64,000 nt of DNA from contig CM042540.1 in assembly GCA_023630585.1 (NCBI GenBank), forward strand, positions 11,476,574 to 11,540,573, in the 5' to 3' direction. Position 1 is the first letter of the stretch. Each line of letters begins with the position of its first letter. The notes beneath the pieces were generated by a model, which was not told the DNA's origin, did not search any database, and worked only from the letters and a program-made list of their open reading frames with translations. The position numbers and the translations under genes are program-made. Source of the DNA: Cranoglanis bouderius (lineage: Eukaryota > Chordata > Actinopteri > Siluriformes > Cranoglanididae). Below, piece after piece: positions 14,801-23,800 of this stretch.

Positions 14801-17800
14801 CATCCCTCCCATACAAGCCACATTTGTGGAGAATTTGTGATTTTGTTGTCACATGCACACAATGACCACTCTTTGTCATAAATTCCTGCAACTGCTTCAG
14901 AGTTGCTGTAGGACTCTTGGTAGCCTCTCTGACCAGTTTCCTCGTGGCTCTTTTATCCAGTTTGGAGCGACGTCCTGATCCAGGGAGGGTCCGTGTTGTA
15001 CCAAATACCTTCAACTTCTTAATAATAGATTTCACTGTGCTTCTAGGCATTGATAAAGCCTTTTGAAAAATTTTTGTATCCATCTCCTGACATGTGCCTG
15101 TCCACAATTTTATCCCGGAGATCTTTTGACAGTGCCTTGCCACCCATAGTTGATTGTTTGCTTCAGTTGCAGTACAAAATTTTAAAGGGGGGTGATTCTT
15201 TTCTATACTCCCTGTATAGTGTAGTGTCACGTTTGGTGTCAATAGAAAGCTATAACTCAATGTAAAGTGTTAAACTCTAATCTATTAACTTCAATCTAAG
15301 ATGTAAATTATTATACTGGTGTTTTGTTAATTCTGATTATCCACCTTGAAAATGCTGGAATGTGCTTAAATTTCACTTTAGAAAAGCTGTATGAACCCTG
15401 AAAAACAAAAATATAGATATGGTCAATCATGTAAAACTCTTATTCTTGCTCCCTGAAGCAATAACAAATGTAAATTGTGTTGCATGTTGTGTGTTTAAGG
15501 GTTAAAGCAGAAAAACACGGACTTTCGTAATTGTGGCTTTGCAGAAGCCACACTTTGGGTTATTCAGAGTGCAAAAATAATGGAGTGTTTTCAGTAGTAG
15601 TTGAACATAGAAAAACAGGTTTTTACTTATTGCACATGTATTTAAATTAATATAGTGTTGAATTTACAAAGTCAAGCACATTCGAAAGTAAAATATGATA
15701 TGATATAATTTCATGTTTGTCTCAGCAGATCTGGCCTCTGGGCAGCAGGATCTACCACGGCGTGTGTTTGCTCCTCTGTCCGGCTCTGGCCTGAGTGTGT
15801 GTGACTACATTTTCCCAGATGAGAGCACAGCGGATGTGGTTGAGCGGTTTAAAGAAATGCTTGGTTGTGACTTATCGGAGGAGGACGTAGACACCAGCAT
15901 GGAGGCTCAGAGTAACGTCACCTATTTCATCATAATTCAGGAAGTGTTTTGCGTATTAGGGGGTCAAACACCGAAGGGCCCATAGCCCTTTTTATGAAAT
16001 TTGGCACAGTCTCTGCTACCTTCACAGCATGTTTGATGTACGACACTCAAGCCCTCTAGCGCCACCAGTAGGGCAAATCAAAACGCAATGTTGTAGAAAC
16101 ACAGTTCCACTTTCCTCTGATTTTTTGGGTCAAGCCGAGTTCAATGGACACCACGATGTTAATTTCTGCCATACTGAATTTTCTGCCATTTGAAATTTTT
16201 TTTAAAAGTTTTTTTTTCGCTTCTTCTCCTACAAGCGTCCAATCATCACCAAATTTGGAAGGTAGTATCACGAAACTAATCTGATTTTAGAGATATGGGA
16301 CAATTCATCCATTACACGCAAACAAATGTGACATAGAAGCTGCCTTACCTGCAACGTAATGCGCCTTGCAATCATGATTCTTCTTTCACTGGAAGGTGTT
16401 GAGAGTTCGTCATCGAACAAATATGTGATTTGCCAAACAGCATGTCGGCCATTTTTAAACTGTTTTTTTCTTCTTCTCATCTTGATATTTGGATCAAAGC
16501 ATCATGAGATGGGCATCATGAGATCAGTAAAAAAAAAAAAAACTTTTACTGTAATTTTCATGGAGGAAATCTTTGTTTGACCACACATGATTTTTAATGA
16601 AATTTTGAAAAACGTGGAGATAAAACTGTTACCCCATTTGAAGAATAATGTTTTAGTAATTTGTTGTTTTTTTTAAAGCAATATTGTGATAGTGTTTTAA
16701 ACTGATAAAAGTTTAACATTTCCCCATTCCTAGTTAGTGTGTATCTACAGTTTTAATGAAAAGTGATGCTTGAAGGGTGTGTTAGCTGAGTGTGTGCCAG
16801 GCATCTTTGAAGACATTATAAAAGTGTGAACATTGCCTAATCTTGCATAGACCAGTTTGAACAAACTCTTGATTTCCTTTGAATAACAACTGAAATTCCA
16901 CTACAAACAATAATACTGATTCTAAGGCCCCAGGCCATGAAGAAACGAGCCAGTATAATATGGAGAGAGTGGACGTGGGGATTTCTGTGTTAATGTAGGT
17001 GCATGTATGTGTGCATGTGTTTCAGCATGTTGCTCTGTTTTGGGAGTGGAAGATGGAAGTGATGAAGAAGCCACTCACAGGGTGCCTACACAATCCAGCG
17101 CTGAAACAGTGCCAAAAAAGAAAGGCGCAATACAATATGCAGGTGTGTTACAGACAAAAGGTTCTAAACATCTTCAAAATAAGTTCTGTGTGAATGTGTA
17201 AGTAAATGTAGAAGTATTATTATTATTATTATTATTATTATCATTATTATTATTATTATTGACTGATGTATTTAGTCCATGTTTCACAACAAATGAGTAT
17301 TCATAATCATTCAGTTTTTGACCCCAGAAGTAGTCAAAACATATTTGGTGTCTGAAGAAGGAAAGCATATAGCCACCAGTTTGTCGTTGCACATTCATGC
17401 AGTTATCCAATCAAACATTCATGTGGCACAATACAGTGCAATGCATAAAATCATGCAGATACAGGTACAAGAACTTTGTTGATGTTCACATTAAACATGA
17501 AAATGGGGGAATATGTGATCTAAGTGAAAAAAAAAAAGTGTGATCTTTAGTATTTCAGAAACTGCTGCTCTCCTTTCACTCACAACAGTTTATAGAGTTT
17601 ACACAAAATGGTGCAAAAAAAAAAAAAAAAAAAAAACAACGTTCAGTGAGTGGCAGTTTGTGGGCAGAAATAGCGTATTGGTTAGATGGGTCAAAGGAGA
17701 ATGGCCAGACTTGTTCAAGCTGACAGGAAGACTATGGTAACTCAAATAACTACTCTTTACAACTGTGGTGAGCATAAAAGCATCTCAGAATGCACAGTAT

Positions 17801-18406
17801 ATTGAACCACATAGGGTTCCATCGCCGGGTCTATTTCCATTCGTCAGCCATCTAGTTTCAATGAGCCTTTACCAGATTGTAGCCACAGATATCTATTCTT
17901 GGCTGACATGACTGGCCAATCTGGCCAGTCTCCTCCGATGTCTATCATCAACACGGCATTTCTATCTGGTTTTTGTTTTTTTTCACCATTCTGTATAAAC
18001 TTTGTAGACTGTTGTGTATGAAAATCCCAGGAGATCAGCAGTTTCTCAGTTACTCAGACCAGCTGATCTGGCACCAACAACCATGCCATGGTTATATTAG
18101 CTTTAAAACGCAAGTGCAAAACTAAAGAGACAGCAAATGCATCTCGGATGACGTTACATTTTTTTAAAATGAACTGTTCCTAATTGTATGTGACTGGCTC
18201 CAGTCATAAGTGACTCAAAATGGGCGTTGTTAATGCCAGTGTTTTTCCAGTGTGTTAAAAAAAAAAAAAAAAAAATTCCCTCATTTCCACACTCATAATC
18301 TCTTTTTGTCTCTTTGTCTCTCTTTCCAACAGGCATGGCGGTGGCAGCTGCGGTCGCCCTCTTGGCCACAGCGACCTCTCTACTCTATCTTACTGAGTAT
18401 CAGTGA
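5113..18406 (+). CDS. odr4: ODR4 / C1orf27 homologue, complete (13 coding exons)
   Basis: ODR4 is an ER membrane protein known from the worm for folding or trafficking of odorant GPCRs; its vertebrate role is less clear. Coding exons are 5113-5211, 7430-7561, 7744-7839, 7982-8088, 8209-8245, 8331-8459, 9404-9499, 10048-10107, 10173-10304, 13333-13411, 15729-15911, 17026-17142 and 18333-18406. Every junction has AG/GT and the phases join to 1341 bp (446 codons plus TGA), against about 454 residues in human. The start MGRGYIVEECVEKYLTN, the block RMLPGGLSVLGLF, PADWRYQSGISSSWPL and SGSVCVRGSVHCRAYIH match the family. The last exon encodes a hydrophobic C-terminal segment fitting a single tail anchor. 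The donor at 15911/15912 was chosen over a later GT because it alone keeps the frame into EDGSDEEA and the anchor. An acceptor just before the ATG (cag at 5109-5111) implies an upstream noncoding exon. Introns carry several transposon insertions. Confidence 0.94.
5831..5863. repeat. (AC)n microsatellite
   Basis: Uninterrupted AC dinucleotide tract in odr4 intron 1. Confidence 0.95.
5870..6650 (+). repeat. Possible solo LTR or LTR remnant
   Basis: This odr4 intron 1 stretch has a direct repeat 'CCCTGCCATAAAACACAT' (about 5934-5952 and 5962-5980) and three imperfect copies of a roughly 20-bp unit 'GCTTATAACATCAGAA' (6068-6118). An ATTAAA signal near 6224 is followed by T-rich sequence and further direct repeats of 'ACCTCTGACAAG' (about 6337 and 6386). 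This resembles a U3-R-U5 layout, but I could not set TG/CA ends or a target duplication. Confidence 0.25.
6827..7351 (-). mobile_element. Tc1-like element, internally deleted
   Basis: The left end 'TTTCTGGACACCTGACCATC' is answered at the right by its reverse complement near 7305-7340, and the right end closes with TATAGTGTA. On the minus strand the interior gives transposase remnants such as STPLNTFGMNF and LSWLNDQIST. The catalytic core is broken and incomplete. It sits in odr4 intron 1. Confidence 0.75.
9028..9150 (+). repeat. Dispersed SINE-like repeat fragment
   Basis: 'ACCATTTGGCATACGCAGTTG', then 'AGGGTTAAGGATCTTGGAG' and 'CCACCCCTGAGTTCATACC', resembles a common fish repeat with a GCATTTGGCAGACGC head. 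It is partial and recognised by pattern only. It lies in odr4 intron 6. Confidence 0.45.
9545..9890 (+). mobile_element. Tc1-like element, 5' fragment with transposase N terminus
   Basis: After noncoding Tc1-type sequence, an ATG at 9772 opens MARTKEISEVLRKRVVDAHQ followed by AGKGYTKL, the helix-turn-helix start of a Tc1-type transposase. The rest of the gene and the right terminal repeat are absent. It starts about 45 bp after the donor of odr4 exon 7. Confidence 0.7.
10824..12296 (+). mobile_element. Tc1-like transposon, degenerate but with both ends
   Basis: The ends 'CAGTCATGTGAAAACATAAG' and '...TATTTTTTCACATGAC' are inverted repeats that extend inward for roughly 200 bp, with an internal repeat of the 'AAGTACACCCC' type. 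The interior encodes transposase fragments on plus: MPRSKEFCNAFRKRLW at 11158, VHDSTIRKRLHKFDLHGR near 11450 and NVMVWGCLL near 11708. Several frameshifts and an internal deletion make it inactive. It lies in odr4 intron 9, and the element at 41032-43025 is a second copy. Confidence 0.85.
12600..12690 (+). repeat. Retroelement tail fragment
   Basis: 'AAATTTCTGTAAAGCTGCTTT' plus 'ATGTGACCGTGTCAATG' is a diverged copy of the tail module at 26075-26110 and 30825-30850. Confidence 0.4.
12815..13030 (-). repeat. SINE copy, minus orientation, diverged
   Basis: Starts with a TTCATTTATTCAT tail, then 'CTGCTTTATCCTGGTTAAG', and ends near 'CCCTGAAGCTGTGAGAAGGC'. It is the reverse complement of the SINE at 23712-24060, with internal deletions. 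It is in odr4 intron 9. Confidence 0.6.
13809..13910 (+). repeat. 51-bp tandem duplication
   Basis: Two head-to-tail copies (13809-13859 and 13860-13910) differ at one base (TTAGAGCAG versus TTAGGGCAG). It lies in odr4 intron 10. Confidence 0.9.
13951..15216 (-). mobile_element. Tc1-like transposon with both terminal repeats and broken transposase
   Basis: The left end 'TACAGTGGGTATAGAAAAGA' then 'ATCACCCCCC' is matched by the reverse complement at the right, '...ATACTCCCTGTA', with TA at each border. The minus strand encodes MSRSTVKS-type helix-turn-helix sequence (here SMPRSTVKSIIKKLKVFG), a GRRSKLDKRATRKLV linker, FQHDNDPKHTA with the second catalytic Asp, and SPDLNPIENLWNDL with the Glu, in three overlapping frames. 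Frameshifts near 14.77 and 14.6 kb disable it. It sits in odr4 intron 10, and a second copy is at 52293-53455. Confidence 0.87.
15945..16560 (+). repeat. Noncoding teleost-type repeat, diverged copy
   Basis: Phrases such as 'ATGAAATTTGGCACAG', 'CCCTCTAGCGCCACCA', 'GCTTCTTCTCCTACAAGCGTCC' and 'AATCATCACCAAATTTGG' belong to a long repeat that I recognise from other fish but cannot classify. A related copy is at 49970-51290. It begins about 35 bp after the splice donor of odr4 exon 11. Confidence 0.5.
17214..17261. repeat. (ATT)n microsatellite
   Basis: ATT trinucleotide tract with one ATC interruption, about 70 bp after odr4 exon 12. Confidence 0.95.
17430..18105. mobile_element. Two Tc1-like fragments in head-to-head inverted arrangement
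   Basis: 17430-17815 reads as a Tc1-type element on plus ('ATGCATAAAATCATGCAGATA', 'GAATGGCCAGACTTGTTCAAG', 'CATCTCAGAATGCACAG'). 17815-18105 reads as the same family on minus ('GGTTGTTGGTGCCAGATCAG', 'GATCTCCTGGGATTTTCATAC'). The pair is in odr4 intron 12, and no intact transposase remains. It could be two insertions or an inversion within one element. Confidence 0.65.
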
Positions 18407-18441
18407 GACCACAGTTGTTTATAACTTTGTCAAAAGAAATG

Positions 18442-18447
18442 AATAAA
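18442..18447 (+). terminator. odr4: odr4 polyadenylation signal
   Basis: AATAAA 36 bp after the odr4 stop codon, so the 3' UTR would be very short. Confidence 0.7.
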
Positions 18448-18858
18448 CTATAGAAAATTGCTTTTCTGTCTCTTCAAAGGGCATATTTTCTGAATTACAA
18501 TTGTAAATTATAACTTGTTATAGCTGTCCACAAGATAAAACAAAAAAAAAGATAAAACTGTTATTAAACAAATATTAAAACCAGCATCAACATATTACAT
18601 TTATTTAGCCAAGAATGGAACGAATGTTCCATTAATGAGAAGATTTTAATGATTTTTTTTTCACCCTATTAAAAATTTGTCACTGACCCATGAAAGAATC
18701 AAGGCAATGACTCGTAGATGGCTGTAACATGGAACCTGTCCAAATGGAGCAGTTTCCAAGCAGTGAGCGGTGTCATCGTCCTCATGTCATGGGTTTCATC
18801 ACTAAACACTAAATTCAGTAAATCATGACTTATAACTTGTTGTTTTGTCTCAGTGTCA

Positions 18859-18886
18859 CACACACACACACATACACACACACACA
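18859..18886. repeat. (AC)n microsatellite
   Basis: Short AC tract with one AT interruption between odr4 and pdc. Confidence 0.85.
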
Positions 18887-19059
18887 AACATCAAAGACGT
18901 GCAGTCCTGCAGACATTCATGAAAAAGTTGTATTTATTAGATTCACACAAATTTTTGTGAATTGAGATCAGTGGTCTTAGGACATGTATGTAATGTGACA
19001 TGCAGACTGGCTGGTGATTTAGTCCCAGTGCAACCAAAGATGACTGATGACAAAGTTTT

Positions 19060-19775
19060 AGCAGTGTGAGAAATTTTTTATTAAAATCTCAGAGTGTGAT
19101 CGCTCCTTTGACACTCACCAAAAATCTACCAACAGGAGGACAGCACAGGATTATGCAAAACTCACGGGATAGTTACAAATACAGTAGTGGCAATGGCAAA
19201 ACATAAGACATGTTGGACAGTAATAATATCCTTGTTACTCGAAGTTCTGGCCAATCAAGCACAGTAATACCATGGTCAGCAAACCAGTTACTAGTAATTT
19301 TGGCACTGTGGGCAGGTGGCAAGTCCTGCTGGAAAAGGAAATCAGCATCTCCATAAAGCTTGTCAGCAGACGAAAGCATGAAGTGCTCTAAAATCTCCTG
19401 GTAGACGGCTGCGTTGACTCTCGAATTGAGAAAACACAGTGGACCAACACCAGCAGATGACATGGCACCCCTGTGCCTCTCCACTCTTCCTCCAGACTCT
19501 GGGACCTTGTTTTCAAAATGAAATGTAAAATTTACTTTCATCTGAAAAGAGGACTTTGGACCACTGAGCACTTTCTTTATTCTAATATTTTTGAGATACT
19601 GGATTTTTCCAGTATCTCATTTCCATGAGCTGAAAGCTGTAATCATCAAGGTTAAAACAACAAAAGGCTTGAAATATTTCACTTAATGTGTAATGAATCT
19701 AGAATATATGAAAGTTCCATTTTTTAATAAAATTACTGAAAAAAATGAACTCTTCCACAATATTCAAATTTTTTT
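19060..19775 (-). mobile_element. Tc1-like element fragment, central transposase part
   Basis: On minus, an open frame at 19571-19173 carries VLSGPKSSFQMKVNF (normally VLFSDESKF, first catalytic Asp region), GAMSSAGVGPLCFLNSR, VYQEILEHFMLSSADKL and FLFQQDLPPAHSAK. It then diverges before the Glu. The family is the one seen near-complete at 27045-28555. The outer part near 19735-19775 resembles a terminal repeat. The N terminus is deleted. Confidence 0.75.
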
Positions 19776-20608
19776 AGTATATATATTATATTATCTATTT
19801 TTATAAAATGTAACATATTACATAGTGTCAAAACAAAATGTGTAGTGATGTTTCCAGAATAGTGTTAATGATTTGCACTTTTCCACGGGATGGTATGTCT
19901 TGGCAAATTAACCATAATCCCACATCTTGTGACTGTTTCCAGTGCCATACTGTTTCCAGTGCCATACTGTACCTACTTACTTGTGCTGAATTTGGTTAGC
20001 CCTTTTGCACGGGAACAGTACCATGTGAGTCAAGCCAGAACATGTGAATGGAGCTAGAAATAGTATAGATCAGTAAAATTCAAATGTCACAAAATCATCC
20101 AGATGTCTCTAGCTGGAGTCACTCCAGCTAAAATATGTTTTAGCTGAAGGCAGCTCATCAAACCAGATATTAATTACAGGGCTAGAGACAATAGAAACAC
20201 ACAGACAGGTTAAAAAGGGACGCTTTCACAGAGTTTCATAGTTTATTTGATTTTATTTACCTTTTCTGGTAATCCCTTTCTGATCAGTGAACTGACAAGA
20301 CTTGTTCAAAAAAAGAAAGAAATGTTGACAACGACATCAGACCATGTCCATGGCACTAATCAAAAGTGGTACCATGAAGCGCCACTACAGACCAAAACAT
20401 ATCCACTTCAAATTGATGTTTCTTATTTACACCAAGTAAACAACTAATGGTTAAGCATTAAAAGGTAACTGTCACTGATTAAGCACTAACCTTCATAAAT
20501 TTCAGAAAAACCCAGAAGTTAGTCTGGAGTTAGTATGTCCTTTATCTGGTTACCTTTGAAGGCAACATCATCATTTTATGATACAATTTTAGGTTTCACT
20601 CAGTTTTG

Positions 20609-20614
20609 TTTATT
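20609..20614 (-). terminator. pdc: Candidate pdc polyadenylation signal
   Basis: Minus-strand AATAAA about 285 bp after the pdc stop codon. Another is at 20242-20247. Which one is used cannot be told. Confidence 0.35.
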
Positions 20615-20898
20615 TACTCTGTGGAAATATGCTAGGAGAGTCTTGGTGTCTTTGATCAGTTACTGATAAGAAACATCTTGCTTTGATTAACATAAGTGTG
20701 TTTCAACATCACCGTTTTCCACATGCAAGTTCCTACTAATGCATAGTAACTGCAGTGGAATGTGTATATCTGATTAGAGCATGTGAGTTAATGAGCTTCT
20801 ATACATGACAAAATTATTGCCCATCTGTATGCTTGGTCCCAAACATTTGCCATGGATCTTCTACTATGGCTCTTCTCCACTAGTATGATCTTTCTAGA

Positions 20899-23800
20899 TT
20901 ATTCCACCCCAAGCTCTTCATCATCGTCAGGGCAGGCAGCGAATTCTTTCTCTGGCAACAAGCCATACTCATTGAGGAAGTTCTCCACATCAGTAGCGAA
21001 GAACTCCTCATTGAGATGCTTGGTAACACAAATGAAGTTTCCCAGCATTTCTCCAGCCTTATACACCAGCACAGTGGGCAGGACATCATCTGAGAATCTT
21101 TCTCCTGCACCCGTGGCGGATGCCCGGATTCGACAAAACTTCACGCTGGAGTACTCAACCGCCAGGCTGCTCAGGCAGCTGTTGAGAGCTTCACAGCCTT
21201 TGATAGCATCATCATAGATGTGCACAATGATCAGTGTGAGATGGTGCTCCTTCTCAATGGTCTTGAGGAAGGCTTCACTGCTTTCCAGCTCAAAGACGCT
21301 GTCGAATTTGGGCCCGAAGCTCAAGCGCTCATGCATTTCCTGCATGCACTGCCTGCGGTATTTCTTCAGACATCGCTCATCCTCCTCCTGGATCATCTCA
21401 TACTCCTGAACACTCATCTGGTTTGGGTGACACATTATGCTGTTAGTAATGCTGCATATTTACATGTCACCAGACATAATATGATGATGCTGACAGTCTG
21501 GTTTCGTGTGACATATGCCACTGAAAAAGCATTGCACCAATGTTCTGCCTGTAGATCAGGTAGTCAACAACTCCAGTTCTAGAGGCACATAGTAACGAAA
21601 AGTTTGGTGATTTCCCTGAGGTGAGGTAAATCATCTGCCTTTAGAGCAGGGAAATGACCAAACTTGGTCTCTAAATTGATGACCCCTGCTATAGTCAGGA
21701 TTAATAAATTCATGTTTTATGGTAATATGGTAGATCCTCTCAAGTTTTCCCTCCATTCATCACACCTAACAAAACGCGTGATAATTAGCTGATCAGTTCA
21801 ATTACGTTATAGGCTGAGTTTTGATTATTCAGATTTTTTATACACTTCACAAACACCTTAAAATTGTTTGAATTTCTGAGTTGTTCATGCTCTATGTCTC
21901 CTAAACTGAAGAAAAGCTATAACTCTATTATATGGATTTCAGAGTGAACCGAGATGAAGCTGATGCCATCATGTTACACTGCCAAATTCTCACCCTAAAG
22001 TTCTACACTTTTAGCACTTCTTAATGTAGATCTTAATGAATTTTAGCGATACAAAAATGCAATGTTTTGGTCCAGTTATTGCTGCGCACAAATAAATATT
22101 CATTCATCGACAGCAGGAGTCTTTAATCTTATCCGCAAAGGGCTGGTGTGGCTGCAGGCTTTCATTACAGCCACACTGGAGACACACCAGCCCTTTGCGG
22201 ATAAGATTAAAGACTCCTGCTGTCGATGAATGAATATTTATAAGATAATCTTATCCGCAAAGGGCTGGTGTGGCTGCAGGCTGTCATTACAGCCACACTG
22301 GAGACACACTTGATAGTTGATTGGATACTAAGTTGAAATCAGGTTGGAATTTGCTTGGTTGGAAAGAAAACCGGCAGCCACATAAGCTGTTTGTGGATAA
22401 GACTGAAGACCCCTGATCTACAGTATATAACACTATATATATTAATATATAATAATATAACACTGTATATGGCTAGTAAGTAGGTAGTCACTGACAGTAG
22501 CAACCATTTTACTGTAGGTCTAGTCCTTCTTTATGTAGTTCAGTGGAAATACTATGTACCAATTTGTCAAGGAACATTGCTTCAACTTGATTGTCCAGTT
22601 CTGTGATGTACCTAATATGAGTCACTGAGTTATGAGGCAAGGTGACAATAGCATGTCAAAAATGATTGTGGTAAAGTCTTTTGTGGTTTTATGGTATTGG
22701 TTAATAACCTTGCGGTTAATTTTCTCATGGTTATCATCGTTATTAGCCTTGGGATTGGACATCTGTCTGAGGAGCTCTCTCCGCTTCTGTGGCATGCTCT
22801 CATGGTCCTCACTTTCTAGCTTAAATTTCCTCCAGTCGTGGATCACTCCTTTGGGACCTGCAGAAACCACAGGAATCATCAACACCTACTATAATCTATA
22901 ATCGTACCTCGACAGAATTGATAAGAAATACTTTTACCAAAGTGCTGGCACTGCCAAAGATAAATGAAAGAGAGTGAATTAAAATGTGGATTTTTGATAG
23001 TTGGGTCCTGTTAACTGATCAGCATTAGGTTCAATTTGTTGCTAGCAATATATTAGCTAGAATTAATTTTCTTGTTGATGTTATTGCTATTTCAAATTTG
23101 CTTAGAACACAATCAGATTTAGTCAGAGCATTAGCATAGGGGTTCCCAGTAGGTGCTGTTGATTGTTACTGTTACATCAATTCACCCGAACTGCCAACAC
23201 TGATGAGAATGAATGAAATGTTGTTTGATTACTCTCTCACACAAAACCTGCTGCACTGTTCAAACGAAACCCAGCAGCAATCTATGCTAAGATAAGCATC
23301 AGAAACATACAGTAGTGGTAAACAGGATGAGTAACTGTTAAAAGATAAAGCATAAGATAAAAATGAAGTGAAACTCTATTATTTTAATTATTTATAGAAA
23401 TTGTGAAATTGTCACACCACCGTAGTGCAGCTCATGTTGAGAAGGCATAATGCAGCTCATAGTCACGAAAAACTGGTGTTTAGTAGGTAAATACTGGTAG
23501 TCACGAGTCATAACTTTTTGACCTTTCAGTACATTTAAATAGGAAATATTGGATATTGTCTTTTAGCTACTACTTCTCTGTTTACCAAATCCAGCAGTTC
23601 TTCCTATGGCACTAAATACATGCCAAAATGGCTAGCTAGTTGGTTGACCAACTGTCTGAATCTCAGTGTTGTTAACACAGATGTGTGTATTTGCCATTTG
23701 TAAAAAGTGTGATGGGTGGCACAGTGGTGCAGCATGGTAGTGTTGCTGGCTCACAGGTTTACGGCCCCCAGTAGATCCTGAACTTGAGTTACACTCTGTG

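Noticed and set aside
20852..21217. Plus-strand frame opposite pdc exon 3
   Set aside because: Shadow of the phosducin exon; low-complexity Ser run comes from its acidic C-terminal codons.
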